Assembly: GCA_030549495.1 (NCBI GenBank)
Contig: JAUIRK010000875.1
Coordinates: forward strand, 895,501-959,500
From: Nectonema munidae
Lineage: Eukaryota; Nematomorpha; Nectonematoida; Nectonematidae
DNA: 64,000 nt
Direction: 5' to 3'
This document shows positions 35,201-46,649 of this stretch, one piece after another. Position 1 is the stretch's first letter. Every line of letters begins with the position of its first letter. The notes under the pieces are model-generated. The model did no database searches and had not been told where the DNA came from. It saw only the letters and a program-made list of their open reading frames with translations. The translations under genes and the position numbers were made by a program.

Positions 35201-35329
35201 ATGGTTGTTTGTTGTAAAGGATTAAAAGTTTATTATACAATATTAATCCATATAGGAAGTCAATACTATTAGTAATTTCTGATCCGAACGTTACAACGAT
35301 CTAAAAAAAGGTTCAATTCGTCATCAGTT

Positions 35330-36310
35330 TTGCCAACCTCAACGAATTTTGAAGTTACAGGCAAGTTTCGCAAAATGTTGTTGTATGATTCGGGTGTTGA
35401 CGACACAGAAAGATTTCTTATATTTGGACATAGTGAAGTTGTATCTTGTTTGTCTCGTGGCAAAGTTTGGATTGCTGATGGAACATTCAAGGTTGTACCT
35501 TCCTTATTTTATCAATTATACACTCTTCATTTTCAATTTGGAGAAGGGTGCAATCCAGCTGGAATGTATGCTCTTTTAAAGAACAAAAGTAGAAATACTT
35601 ATAGAAGGTTGATGAACGCAATAAAAGAAATTGTTCCTGGTGCAAATCCTGAACAAATTCTCCTAGATTTTGAAATTGCGGAAATGACGGAATTTCAGTA
35701 TGCTTTTCCGAACACCGAAATTAAAGGTTGTTTTTTCATCTTTCGCAGAGTGTGTATAAAAAAAGCCCTAGCATTGGGAATGAAATCAGAAATGGAAAGT
35801 GATACTGAACTAAGCACACTGGTCCTTTGTTTACCTGCACTTTCTTTAGTACCAACAAATTTGGTTGAAAATGCTTTTGATACTTTAGTAGAGCATATGC
35901 CGGAAAATGAAAAAATTAATCAACTTCTAACATACTTCGAAAACACATATATTAGGGGCAGATATAGAGAAATGGAGCAGCAAGAAATCCACTTTTTCCT
36001 ATTGCAAAATGGAATCATTTCCAAAAGTGTGTGGAAGGAGTCGCTCGAACTACAAATGCCGTAGAGGCATCACTCTTTGCAATTTTTGTTTCAGTGCAGC
36101 CACCCAACAATTTGGAATTTCCTAAATGGTATTTGCAAGGACATCGCATTTCAACGTTTAAACTTAATGCAAGGAATTACTGGTGTTACTCTACCGGCCA
36201 ATAAGAAATATTTGTCGATCAAAGAGAAGATCAAATGCCTAACTAGTCAATTTGGACAATTGGATATCATATCATACCTTAGAGCTGTTCAATATTCTGC
36301 CTGTAAGTAG
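35330..36310 (+). pseudogene. MULE transposase of the foldback element
   Basis: The open frame 35330-36064 gives 244 residues. KVWIADGTFKVVPSLFYQLY holds the first catalytic Asp (residue 50), NPAGMYALLKNKSRNTYRRL follows, and EQILLDFEIAEM holds the second Asp (residue 113), as in MULE transposases. CFFIFRRVCIKKA occupies the usual C...H+ block, with His replaced. A frame change near 36020 leads through ARTTNAVEA, a form of the family's RTNNAVEGWH block, to SHPTIWNFLNGICKD, and the reading ends at 36310. No N-terminal FLYWCH or other zinc finger is visible upstream of 35330. Two or more frameshifts make it inactive. It is better preserved than the MULE remnant at 6715. Confidence 0.85.
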
Positions 36311-36744
36311 TTTGTTTTCAACAATAAAATGTTTTATTTTTCGTTATTATTTTTCTTATTGTTTTTTGAGGTAAATAAAATGATGATACTCTCATTCTTG
36401 AAATTTCATGTTTAAATTTAATTGAATAAATGAAATAAAAGAGAAAGAGTTCATGTGTTTTTCATCATTTTTCATTACTGGAGTAAGGTTTTTTTAGGGA
36501 TCTACCGATTCCAAATATTACAAACAACTTCAGTTTTGTCAAAGCATTTGACAAAACTAAATTAACATTTTGTTTATTAAAAAACCAATTAGATAACATT
36601 TTGTTTATTTAATATAAATTTTAGAGAAAAATATTGTTTTAAATTCAAATAAATAAATATTAATATTTTTTAAGTTAATACAAAAATAGAATTTTTATTT
36701 TTAATGAAAAATACTGTTAGTTTTTTTTTATAAAATTCACAGTT

Positions 36745-36905
36745 TTATGTCATGAAATGTTGTATGATGAAGCGTTGTTGTAATGAAATGGAGTTGTGTG
36801 TGATGAAATGTCGCGTGATGAAGTGTCGTGTGATGAAATGTCGTTGTGATGAAATGTCGCGTGATGAAGTATCGTGTGATGAAATGTCGTGTGATGAAAT
36901 GTCGT
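36745..36905 (-). repeat. Right subterminal array, inverted
   Basis: About ten units of the type CGTGTGATGAAATGT, the complement of the left array. Unit boundaries drift (GTTGTGATGAAATG, GCGTGATGAAGTGTC) while GATGAA is constant. Confidence 0.75.
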
Positions 36906-37161
36906 AGCACCGTTACAGTGATGTTCGATATTGGGTTTTAACAGTAAGTTTAGGGATTAGTGAGCAAACACTTGTTAAATATAAACTCACATCTTCTCCA
37001 ATATCAAATCTATTTCACTTTTATTTTTATATCCAGAAGTGTTTATCTCAGCAAATGGACACACAAACACATGCCTGTAGAGTCATACACCTTTTAGACA
37101 CTCGTAGAATACAGCCGGAGTCTTGAGTCCTCTTTTCCATAGTTTAGCAACATTTTATGGG

Positions 37162-37192
37162 ATCGCGACCCAGCTTTTGGAAACCCCTGCTC
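37162..37192. mobile_element. Solo hAT right terminus
   Basis: GGGATCGCGACCCAGCTTTT then GGAAACCCCTG looks like the right end of a BED-type hAT element. No matching left end (CAGGGGTTTCC) was found in the window. Confidence 0.4.
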
Positions 37193-37307
37193 TTTACATA
37201 TGGTGACGAGATAATCTTATGTTTAGATAACCTAAGCTAGATAACCCCTAGCTAGATAGTTTAGATAACCTCAAATTTTAAAGAAAACAAAAGAAGGGAA
37301 GATTTAA

Positions 37308-37437
37308 CCCATTTACGACCAATGTTCCTATTTTGGAACATAAGTAATTTCATCTTCGTCTGCTTTTTTCAATGACTTTGAATATAAATCGTCTGCGTTT
37401 TTTTAGATATTGTCTGCTTTGCTTGGCCTTAAATGGG
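37308..37437. mobile_element. piggyBac MITE, 130 bp
   Basis: TTAA flanks both sides (37304-37307 and 37438-37441). The ends CCCATTTACGACCAA and, complemented, CCCATTTAAGGCCAA form an inverted repeat. The right end (TTTGCTTGGCCTTAAATGG) is shared with the MITE at 37645. Confidence 0.85.
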
Positions 37438-37644
37438 TTAATGTGAAAAAAATATTTCACAAATGATAATTTCAACTTCTATTCTAAACTAAAGAGATGG
37501 GAAAAGTAAAGAAGGGTCTGGAAAATATTGAACTGCCTTTGTGAGCAAGTACTTATTGCACAAGCAATCTTAAAAATGCATTATGAAAAAATAGAATTTT
37601 AATATTTTGTCTTTCGGATTAATAAACTCTTGAAGCATGTTTAA

Positions 37645-37761
37645 CCCTAGAAAGACCATGTATCTTATATATCAAGTAAGACCATACCGGTCAATTGACC
37701 GATATGGTATTTCAGCTATTTTCGTTGAGAATAGAGAGAGCTTTGCTTGGTCTTAAATGGC
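37645..37761. mobile_element. piggyBac MITE, 117 bp, with central palindrome
   Basis: TTAA flanks at 37641-37644 and 37762-37765. Left end CCCTAGAAAGACCA; complement of right end GCCATTTAAGACCA. A near-perfect palindrome, CCATACCGGTCAATTGACCG then ATATGG, sits at 37683-37708. Confidence 0.75.
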
Positions 37762-38061
37762 TTAAAGTAACTTCTACTCTAAGATCCAATAGATCCAAAA
37801 ACTTCCCGAAATTGAGTTCAAGGGAGCTAAATAGAAAGGAACGTGGTTTCTACAAAATATTAACAAGTTGTGTTGACATAAATGTAGCCAGTGGTATGAT
37901 AACCGATCAGTAATTGCTATCAGCAATACTCTGAACGAGCATCCAGCTAAAACAACCACTGATACTCTTTGAAAAAAAAAGAAGAAAATTAATATAGCGC
38001 AGCCCAATATTTTTTCTGTGTATCAATAATGAAATGGGTTGGATTGAAACTCGCTATAATT

Positions 38062-38460
38062 TAAACTAGTTTGAATTTAATTTTCTTCTGTTTTTTGGAT
38101 ATTTTTAGGTCAATAAAGTCAAAAAAAAGTCAAAATTTTATTTTAGGTAAGACTGATTTTTAAAAAGCCAAAAAATAAAATATTTTCAATAATTATTTTA
38201 CGCTTAATTAGTAATTATCATTCAAAAGTTACATTTACACTTTTATTTCCTAACTTATAATGCATATTGTTTTCATTCTCATCATAAATTTGTTGATGAA
38301 TAAGAAGCTGAAAAGTATAGGGAAAATATAAAAATAAAAGATCCTCTAAAAAATTCGAAGATACCCTCCTTCAGGAGCGAATAAAAGTCAATAAAGTAAT
38401 AAAAACATTTAAAAAACAAAAAGTCATTGTAAACGAATTTTAAACAAAGTTTGAACTATA
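38062..38460 (+). repeat. Dispersed repeat D, copy 1
   Basis: Matches the complement of 61882-62265 over nearly its whole length, including AGATACCCTCCTTCAGGAGC, GAATAAGAAGCTGAAAAGTA and ATTATTTTACGCTTAATTAG. A palindrome-like AAACTAGTTTGAATTTAATT lies at the start of the shared block. Family unknown. Confidence 0.8.
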
Positions 38461-38479
38461 TTTTTGCTCTATACGAGGT

Positions 38480-39074
38480 AAAAAGTGGTATTGGTCAATT
38501 TTTACTCGCATTGTTGATATGACAATAAACCAAGTATGGATATTACATAGATTAACTCCAGAAGGTAAGTTAGACCAACTACCAATTATAAGTTTATCTT
38601 ATTGATTTTATTTTAAACCAGTTTGGAAGCATTCCTAAGCTAAGTAGAGCACTTTCAGCGATAGACCCTTCACTTTGCAATAGGTATGACCAAATTTGTC
38701 TTTTTGTTTGCCCCATTGAAAACAAAAAAAGGCTTAAATGCAGAATGTGCCATAAACTAGAAGTGCGTCTTCACGTAAACTGTTGTATGAAGTATCATAC
38801 ATGCTAAAATATTTTTAAAAGTTATTCATAATAGTTTTTAATAAATTGATTTTTATGACTTTTGTTTTTGAAAAAGCTTAGTTGTGACTCCAACGTATCA
38901 CATGTGATACTCATGTTTTTATGCCTATCTAAAATTATTTTAACTTTTAAATTGAATTATATTGCTTCTAGACTCTAAACTCACCAACCTGTAGAGTTTC
39001 ATAAAAATTTGAGGAAAATTTTTTTTTTGTCACAAGACCACCTTTTTTATTATAACCATTATAGCATTAAAGGG
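38480..39074 (+). pseudogene. piggyBac transposase C-terminal remnant and 3' end
   Basis: The plus strand reads KWYWSIFTRIVDMTINQVWI, the W...F...LDIA.NNA.IL block of piggyBac transposases. After frame breaks comes LKCRMCHKLEVRLHVNCCMK then YH, a C-terminal cysteine-rich finger of C..C......C..C..YH type. The sequence runs to AAAGGG followed by TTAA at 39075-39078, a fitting 3' terminus and target site. The N-terminal and middle parts are missing. Confidence 0.6.
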
Positions 39075-39099
39075 TTAACTCATCCACACAAAGTTTATC

Positions 39100-39205
39100 A
39101 GTAACCTCTATCAAGTTTTATCTCTATTGTATACCACATCATATTATTATTACTAGTGTTAATTCTCTCTTTTCTCGTGTTTTTGTTTATCCTGTTTGAA
39201 TAAAA
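39100..39205 (+). repeat. Dispersed repeat C, copy 2
   Basis: Inverted partner of 26670-26805. It ends near TGTTTGAATAAAAG, like a polyadenylated 3' end. It begins within about 25 bp of the TTAA at 39075. Confidence 0.6.
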
Positions 39206-39697
39206 GTTATACTTATTTTCCTATTTATGTATGAATTGTAAACATAATAATAACTTGTCAAATACTAACCATGCTTGTTTCAGTCACTTATGTTCTCTTG
39301 TTAAAAAGAGATTAGACTATAGTAAAAGAAATAACTACATTTACTTTTAATCATCTAAAATCTAAATGGTGAACTTCCAGTGATTAATTTTATCGGAAAA
39401 AAAACCTTCCCCCTCACTCAAGTTGTATAACTGCATTTTATGTACTACATAGCTCAAGAAAGACAAATTTAATTTGCTTGTTCTCTACTCAACTTATTTG
39501 ATGATTTATTAGCTGTTGTCTCTCAAATTATGAATAAATCAAAATCAAGTCTTTTAGTTTGTGCAATACAAAAAAAACTTGGATTAGAGTCAACAATTTT
39601 CCAATTTTGAATACAGATGTTCTTTCCTTCATAACAAGCTTTCAACTTTTTCCACACATGGAGGTTTATGATTTTTGATTCATAAATCTATTAATTA
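39206..39697. other. AT-rich spacer
   Basis: No recognisable frame or element. Confidence 0.2.
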
Positions 39698-42250
39698 TAG
39701 TAGAATCTGGACAAATCGGATCTCCTCGGGACCAACAAGGAATCCCGTATTGACAGAACACCGGTGTACAAAGAATATATAGGGATCAGAGAACATCGGA
39801 AATATTAAGCATACAATTTTACGTGCGATTGGCACTGTTATATACTGATGTACAATGTACATGTTACATGTGTATAGTAAAAGCACACAAATCTGCTTGC
39901 TGATAGAATTATTTTCCTTCACATTTATTAAAGGATTTAAAAAATAGCCGAAACTTTAAAAATAAGATCGAGAGTTATTTCACCATCAGATCATAACACA
40001 AGCACATGAATCCAGCTTTTAATCATGGAAAATGTGTTTGATGCACACTTGCTTGGAACCCACAAACTTCTTAACTTTAGCCAACTTGTTTTTAGTGATA
40101 AGTGGCTGAATTTCTGGAAGCATGGGAGGTTCTTCGACAAATGCCAAGTTGCTCATTTACTGGAGCATATCACGGACAATGATACAATTGGTTTTTTTCT
40201 TTGCTGATTGGATGTTTTCTTCTCCATCACTTTAACTGTTGACCGTGTTAGTCTGTAGATGCTCTTGGACTAGTCGAGGAAATCGTCAGCCGTGATAACA
40301 GACTTGAAGATCTGAGGAATGAGTGCAGATAATGGAAGATCATCTTCGTCGCAGCTCATTCGACACAAAAACAGTGAGCATAGTAAAGCCATAATCTTTG
40401 AAATAACCAGCGATTGTTGTGATTTTGGTGTTTCGCCAGCCATTGTTAATTAATTTGATAGCATCAATAATACTAACAGATTTTGCTAGTCGTGTAGCCC
40501 CAGTGCCGTATCAAGGGGGAGGGCTATGGGGAACAATTGCCCCGGGGCGCCACACCTAGGGGGCGCCATTTCATTTTTTTACCTAAGGAGCACTATGGAG
40601 CAAGCCCGCCTCCAAAGTCTGGTTCTTATGAGGATTGAGAAAGAAGTTCTCGATTGTGTTGATTTTGACGAAGTCATCGATAATTTTGGAGCTACTAAAA
40701 CACGAAAATGAACATCTAATGGAGACTGTCTTCGACTCAGTAAGTATATATCTGAATTATGTGGCTTAATAAAAATGTGAACATTTTTTTTCTAAATAAC
40801 TTTTTAAGCCTGGATGGGGTGGGGATGAGTGAGAAAAGAAAGAGCAAGGGGTGGGGGCTCCATTCAGGACCTTTGCTCTGAGGCGCCACGATCCCTTGAT
40901 ACGGCGATGGGTAGCGCTGATCTCAATTTCCATTTTAGCTAATAGGTCTGGGGCATCACTTATTTTCGGTATCGGACCTTTAATGCCCGTATTATATCCT
41001 GGTCAAGCGGTTGTTGTTTTGAAAGGCAGAAATTTCAGCCTGGCATTGCTGAGTTGTATATCAGGAGTGTGCGAAGTAGCGTATAGCAGGAAGAGTAAAA
41101 TTTCCGTTTTTCACTTGGAATTTTTTTAATAACCTCTTATTTTTCTGATGTTATAGAAAGAGTTTTGAAGTCATTCAAGCTTTAGAATTAGAAGTTAAAG
41201 TCACTGGAAGTTTCGTATATTTTGATGTTTTTGAAACAACGTGGTTGTTTTGGTTTGCCTATCACAAAGGCTTTCAACTTTTCACCAGATGCACTGTATG
41301 CAAACATGAAAGTCAACCTTTCGTTAGACATTTTAAACCCACTCTTGACGTCATCTTTAACAACAAATGTTCTGCCAGGTAGAAGCACGGAAATAGAGCC
41401 CGGTTTCATCACTCAATAATATATTCATTTAATGCAATATTTATTGTATGTGAATAAATTTTTTTCTTCTTCTTCACAATTGAATACGTCGTCACTGCCA
41501 TAACTTTCGATTACACTCGATAAACGAAGAATCCAGGCATCGACTACTTTTCGCCACAGCTGGCATGTGATTGGATGGAAAAACGTGATTTCCAAGATGT
41601 CAACCAACCATAAGAGGCCCATGCCAAATTGTTTAAGTTATCAAACTTGCACACACTATCAAAGTCGTTTTTATTAGCATATGAGCATTAGCGCGGAATT
41701 GTTGCAGATAAAGATCAGATATTTTGTCGGAAACCGTACTAGTGCCCACACCGTACTCTTTCACTCAGAAATTTTTGTGTGGGTTTGAGATCAAGCTCAT
41801 ATCGTGAAAGTTTACTTGGATGAGCGCGCAAATTAAAATAATTAATAGAAAGATGAAGTTATGTATGATGTCACTGAATTATTGATATCTTTTATAGAAG
41901 TTTTATCCATCAATCAAAATAAAATTTGGTGAATAATCCATCAATCAAAATAAAATGAGAATTTAATATAATGATAGCTTAAAAATATTGTAAACTGAAG
42001 GGGTAAATCATTGCATTGAACAGATAGGACAGTCACGAGCCTTAAAAAAGTGTATTAATTTCTTTTGTCATCGCTATTTAAACCCATTTGCAAAGTTCTA
42101 CTTTTTGTGTCAGAGAAATACGCTCGGTTTTTAGAATTTACAATATCGGGTATAGAGAGTATCACTCACTCCAGAAGTAAAGGGGACCAATTCAGAACCA
42201 AAGAGGTCGGTTGGTTTGGACAAATTTCCGGTTTTTATAAAAGCCCGTTT
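39698..42250 (-). pseudogene. Second Tigger/pogo element with broken transposase
   Basis: On the minus strand, an N-terminal helix-turn-helix piece RISLTQKVELCKW lies near 42140-42090, and VSDKISDLY (end of a CENP-B-type HTH) near 41720-41700. Next is LLPGRTFVVKDDVKSGFKMS, then ERLTFMFAYSASGEKLKAFV and GKPKQPRCFKNIK (41400-41230), the block around the first catalytic Asp. LSNARLKFLPF and LDQDIIRALKVRYRK follow near 41050-40950, then SVSIIDAIKLINNGWRNTKI (40480-40420). The hAT element 40501-40909 splits it between the last two. The second Asp region is degraded (LLYATSHTPDI). The left end AGTAGAATCTGGACAAATC at about 39699 resembles Tigger termini; the right end is approximate. Confidence 0.7.
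40501..40909 (+). mobile_element. hAT element nested in Tigger 2, with a transposase C-terminus
   Basis: The ends CAGTGCCGTATCAAGGG and, complemented, CATCGCCGTATCAAGGG are inverted repeats followed by GGCGCC-rich sequence. The 8-bp flanks are tgtagccc and ggtagcgc (6 of 8 identical). The inner frame MEQARLQSLVLMRIEKEVLD then CVDFDEVIDNFGATKTRK (40595-40708) is the last 40 residues of a hAT transposase (ARLS.LAL..IE.+L...DF..VI..FA..KARK). So this is an internally deleted copy that keeps the 3' coding end. Confidence 0.8.
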
Positions 42251-42299
42251 GCAAAGATTTCAGAATTTTTACTTCTTTCTTTGTTGAGTTTAACATAAA

Positions 42300-43254
42300 A
42301 ATGGCTGAAAAAATAATACTAATAATTGATTTTTAAAAATACTTCACTAAATGAAGATTCTCAAACATAAACAAATATTAGTTCTAGAATGAATCAATGA
42401 AAATAATGAAAAAATTATGCAAAAATTTTCCTATTTGTTGGATTTGAGAAAAGTACTGTACTTTTAGAATAAGCCTCACTGCTTTTCTTCTCTATATATT
42501 GATTTGCAAAACCCCGATTGATTAGATTATATTTTAGTTGCGCCATAATTAAGGCCTTTATAAGTAATACAGTGAAAACTCAAAAATCTATCCTTTCAAT
42601 TTCCGTCACCCTCAAAATCCGTCAGATTTTTCTTGGGAACGGATTATTTCTTTGTATTTTTCCATGATAAACCATCTACCACAACATCGGTCTTCGTTTT
42701 TTGATTTTAAGATCCAAAAGTCATATTTTCTTTCAATCATGCCTCAATGATGCGTCTACTTTAGGTACAAAATATCTGCATTTTCCTTAGTCATTGTGGA
42801 TTATTATTTGTGTTATATATTCAGCCTTGCAAATAGGAAGCGTACATAAGATCAAGTTGTTATAATTGAAGTCTACATTCTCACACTACTTTGCATTCGT
42901 GCATTGGACTTTTTTACTTTGACAGGAAATGCGTATTTTTCTATAAACTCATCTTGGTTAATCTACTCTCACATTTTTTATCTTGCATAATTGTTTAATG
43001 TTATGTTGATTCGTTGTTCAACATTCTGATAAAAAATATTCCGTAGTCTTTTCACTTTATTTTTGTTTTCCTCTACCTTTCTGGTTACTTTACCTTTGTA
43101 AGTTGCTTTTTTTTCCTTAAATATTCTTAAAATTTTAACTATTTACAATAAATAATATTTTTTTTGACATTTCAAACCCATTTAAACTAATTTCTCTCAT
43201 TATGTAAAATTTTTTCTTACTTTTTAGGTTCTTTGAATTATTTTGATAATTTCT
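42300..43254. other. No gene seen; possible pogo-type left end
   Basis: TACAGTGAAAACTCAAAAAT at 42568-42587 resembles the left end of pogo/Tigger elements. No matching right end was found. The rest is A/T- and T-rich. Confidence 0.25.
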
Positions 43255-43380
43255 GTCTTGAAGGGTTCGATTTGGATTGGAAGAATGTAATGCTCAGGAC
43301 AGAAAGAAGTGGAGGATTGGGATCATACCCGCAAAACCCCCTACTTGGGGACAAGGTGTAGACAAAGAAGAAGAAGTTAG
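43255..43380 (+). pseudogene. 3' terminus of a non-LTR retrotransposon
   Basis: The frame AQDRKKWRIGIIPAKPPTWG then QGVDKEEEV matches the very C-terminus of many RTE/CR1-like LINE proteins (A.DR..WR.......PT.G.D), and runs straight into GAAGAAGAAG, the usual simple 3' tail. Nothing upstream is recognisable, so it is a short 5'-truncated copy. Confidence 0.6.
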
Positions 43381-43699
43381 ATTTGAATATTTTTTAACAA
43401 TATAGAATATCAAATAGTGAAATCTCTGAATAGACATGTATTCAAAAATATACTCCATATTTTTTATAATATTATTATCTATAATAATCTTGTATATTTT
43501 TATATTGCTTGATGAATAAATTTGCATACGCACATAAAAAATATATTACAGAAAAATAAAAAAGTTACAAAAAAATTTGCTTTCTTTTTTATCACTTTTT
43601 TTTTAGAAAAAGTTACAAAAATTTGAAGCAAAAAACTTTTTTTTTCTCTTATTTTCGTCTTTAATAATAATTATAACATTACAGAATGTCAGCCTCGAA

Positions 43700-44880
43700 G
43701 ATCCGCCATTTTTTCAGGAACGGGTGGTGACTGAAAAACGTGGCTTGACGGCATACCAAAGTTTTTCCATTGAAAAATTTGCTAACTTTTGTCATTAAAC
43801 CACTAATATAGCTAACTTTCTTTGATGCAATATTTATATAACTTTGCCACTCTAAATTACTGTCAATTGTTAGATATAAAAATTGAAACTATTGACTAAG
43901 TCAGTGGTTCCCAAACTTTTTCTGATTGTTACCCACTTTTCATACATGATCCTTGTCTATCGCCTCCACAACAATCATAGCCGGTGAATACCGTGACTGT
44001 CTACTAGTATCTAACAATTATTATAATCATAAGATTAATTAAAAAGGGCATTTTGCTAAAAGGTGTTTCTAGAATAAGCAAAAAAGAAGAATTAAGTGCT
44101 TTAGTTGGAAGACAATTCTACTCAGTGTGAAGAGTGATGTTTCAGATTATTATCGACAATCTTCTTGATTCTTGGTTTTGTTTCACTTAAAGCACAACGT
44201 AGGTCATGCGTAGGTTTTATTTATGCATAGCCTCAGATTATGGCCCTTTAAATTTTGCTTTATGGCCCCCCAGGGGGCCATGGTCCACAGTTTGGGAACC
44301 AATGGACTAAGTCGAAGTCAAGGCTGTTTAAAGAGTATTTTTTAGTTTTTCTATTCGAAAATAATAATAGATGCCATTTTGACTTATTAATTGACGAAAC
44401 ATTTTTTGAGCACCAAGTGTAGATACTGGTGAGATACGTATTTATGCATTTTTCAGAACCTCCAAGATAAATATTAACCTCATGGTTAAGATAAAATAGC
44501 AAGGTTAAGTCATCAGCAAAGAGTAGCTTATCATTGAATACTTGATTTGTGAAAATTGTCCATTTAAAATAAACTTGTTGTGTGCGTTCAGTGAAGTATT
44601 CATCAAAAAAAGACTAACTATTATCATTGAATCCAAACAATTTAAGTTTTAGAAGTAAAAATTTTAGGATCTACACTTTCGAAAGCTGTCATTCTGTTGT
44701 TCAAGTTTATTATATATTTTTTCAAAAAAAAGGCTGTGAGGATATTGTATGTATTATGAGATTTCTTGAATGCTAATTGGAAACTATAGAATAAATTATT
44801 CCTTTCAAAATATTGATAAATTTGTTAAAACTGGAACAATTTTAAATATTTTGAAACATGGAGGATAAAATTTATGTTAG
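43700..44880 (-). pseudogene. LINE reverse transcriptase, split by a hAT MITE
   Basis: The minus strand reads YSFQLAFKKSHNTYNILTAF (QFGFRKGHST-type block), TAFESVDPKIF (block A, usually AFDSVDH), FDEYFTERTQQVYFKWT, then DKLLFADDLTLLFYLNHEVN with the catalytic FADD box, and INTYLTSIYTWCSKNVSSIN then KSKWHLLLFSNRKTKKYSLN. The hAT MITE 43902-44304 follows. Beyond it the protein resumes with SIVSIFISN, SNLEWQSYINIASKKVSYIS and GLMTKVSKFF. Stops and frameshifts are present. Belongs to the same broad LINE group as 7745-8980. Confidence 0.75.
43902..44304. mobile_element. hAT MITE inside the LINE, 403 bp
   Basis: Exact 8-bp direct repeats gactaagt (43894-43901 and 44305-44312). Ends CAGTGGTTCCCAAACT and, complemented, CATTGGTTCCCAAACT differ by one base. 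GGCCCCCCAGGGGGCC at 44262-44277 is a subterminal palindrome. Its position splits one LINE coding sequence. Confidence 0.9.
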
Positions 44881-45555
44881 ATGCATGAATTGAACAAAAT
44901 ATGCATAAAATTAGAGATACTGTGTTTTAGGAATTTGATATGCTTTATGTTTATCCCAAGCAAGATTGTATTTTTCATCTCATTTATCACATTTTCAATA
45001 CCAAAGTTAGAAATGTATTTGAAACAAAAATATTGTTGCTCTATCAAAGTGTTTCTTGGTAAAACTAAAATCTGGACACAATTTTGAATTTGACTGTGTA
45101 AAATGAGAATTGACGAGATTCACTAAGTTTGAAACATCAGAGATTCCTTCAACACCATTATGCCTTATTATATTCTACTTTTTCCATTTTTCATCTTACT
45201 ATTTATTATACTCCATTTTTCTTTCTCACTTTTAGATTTTAGTTCATCATTGTAGTTTGTTCCTAGTTTTCGTCCTAAATTTTGCCATTTATGTAAGTTA
45301 TTACGCTTCTTATATAATTTTGGCAATTCATTATTGACGCAAAGAATGAGGTTGCAACAATAATACTTTGATCTAGGAATAGGACGTTAAGAAGTTGCAT
45401 AATCCAAACATCTTGTAAGTGTAAAACATAAAGAAGAGGCTAAGAAATTTGGATAACTAAAATAAACTGCTACAAAATCGTTCCAAACATAAGAATTGAA
45501 CATTGAGTGAAAATTTCAATACGAAAAGATCAATTTGAATTTGTCTCTTTCTTTT
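44881..45555. other. No gene seen
   Basis: May contain the decayed N-terminal half of the LINE at 43700-44880, but no motif could be assigned. Confidence 0.2.
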
Positions 45556-46110
45556 TTATTTTCTTATATATATATATGATAAATATTCATTTGACCGTGG
45601 GTTGAGAAATATGACATAACTTAGCAATCTGGTTGCAGAAGTCTGAAACACAATTGACAGGTTGCAAGATGTTAAGTAGTGCAGGGCAGAACAGAAAAAT
45701 AGACAAAACAGAAAAGAGTAGTGCAGGGCAGAACAGAAAGCACTCGTGAGCTGGAATGAAAAATTCAATATATATCCGTGTCTTCTTAAATTATGCTCAG
45801 TTTGATGTAAAGTGGAGGAAAACTTCATCACAGCAGGCCGGCATAAGTTATTAAGAAGTTTGTATGTAAGACAGCCAATATAGACATTGCGGCGATACTT
45901 CGATTTATCTAGAGATAGCATTTTACCTGCATTTTCAGGCACATTTTCAAGAACAGCAATCCGAAGATACGGATTGCCCTTCGTTGAAGCTCCTCAAGAG
46001 TTTCTGAAAGCACCGAACCAATATCAGCAAAGAAAGTTGATCCGTCCTCTAAGTGAGGTAAAATGATAGCTTTTATAGATACTTGTCGACAAATAAAAAT
46101 TTCCAGAAAG
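45556..46110 (-). pseudogene. LINE reverse transcriptase C-terminus with internal duplication
   Basis: On the minus strand: AIILPHLEDGSTFFADIGSV then LSETLEELQRRAIRI, the block that ends LINE reverse transcriptases (ALI.PHL.Y....W.......L..LQ+RAIR+). A 128-residue frame follows (45942-45556). Within it a stretch is tandemly duplicated: GTGCAGGGCAGAACAGAAA occurs at 45679 and 45721, 42 bp apart, giving two copies of FCSALHY. Its order relative to 43700-44880 shows it is a separate fragment. Confidence 0.6.
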
Positions 46111-46649
46111 ATGTTGGCTGAGTGATTTAAGTTCTTTATTTACCTTCTTGCAGGTGATTGATTTATCCGCTTATACTCTGTTTGTAGTTTGATTGACAAA
46201 ATTAATGGAGATAGGTCATTTTCAATAACAAAGGCATCAATTATTATTAAACAAAAAGGAACAAAAATATTGTCAAGAAGGGAGAAGACTTTAAACGCGT
46301 TTCGTTTGTTATTGTAGGAAAAGTTTCGACAGAAATTGTACTCTCAAATTCTAAAAGATCACAATTAAAATCTACAAATATCAAAATACTTGAGATTTAT
46401 CAAAGTGTGTATCGATTTATCACAATCACATACTGAATCATATTGGGAGTATGAAAGCCTAAATATATATTAGATAGAATCATGTTTTTACTTTACTTAA
46501 GAAAAAAGCTTTATAAAATTCTCCAAACTAAATAAATATTAGTTACCCCCTTGCTTTTTTTCTTATTCAATATAATCAAATGATGTGAGAGCAATTATCT
46601 TTTAGTGATAGCAAGTGTGCTTTTCTATCTGGGTAAGCAACGTGTATAC
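46111..46649. other. No gene seen
   Basis: A/T-rich; nothing recognised apart from the target sequence gtgtatac at its right edge. Confidence 0.2.

Larger units (their letters stand above)
35085..36911 (+). mobile_element. MULE-type foldback transposon, 1827 bp
   Basis: Exact 8-bp direct repeats gttacagt flank the element (35077-35084 and 36912-36919). The left end GGTCTTATGACATTTCATC and the complement of the right end GGTGCTACGACATTTCATC form a terminal inverted repeat. Inside each end is an array of about 15-bp units of the type ACTTCATCACACG: about seven on the left (35093-35200) and about ten, inverted, on the right (36745-36905). A broken MULE transposase lies between them. Duplication of 8-9 bp is usual for MULEs. 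Confidence 0.85.

Noticed and set aside
35093-36905. CRISPR-like array from the TTCATC repeats
   Set aside because: Units are short, contiguous without spacers, and inverted at the two ends of a transposon in a eukaryotic genome.
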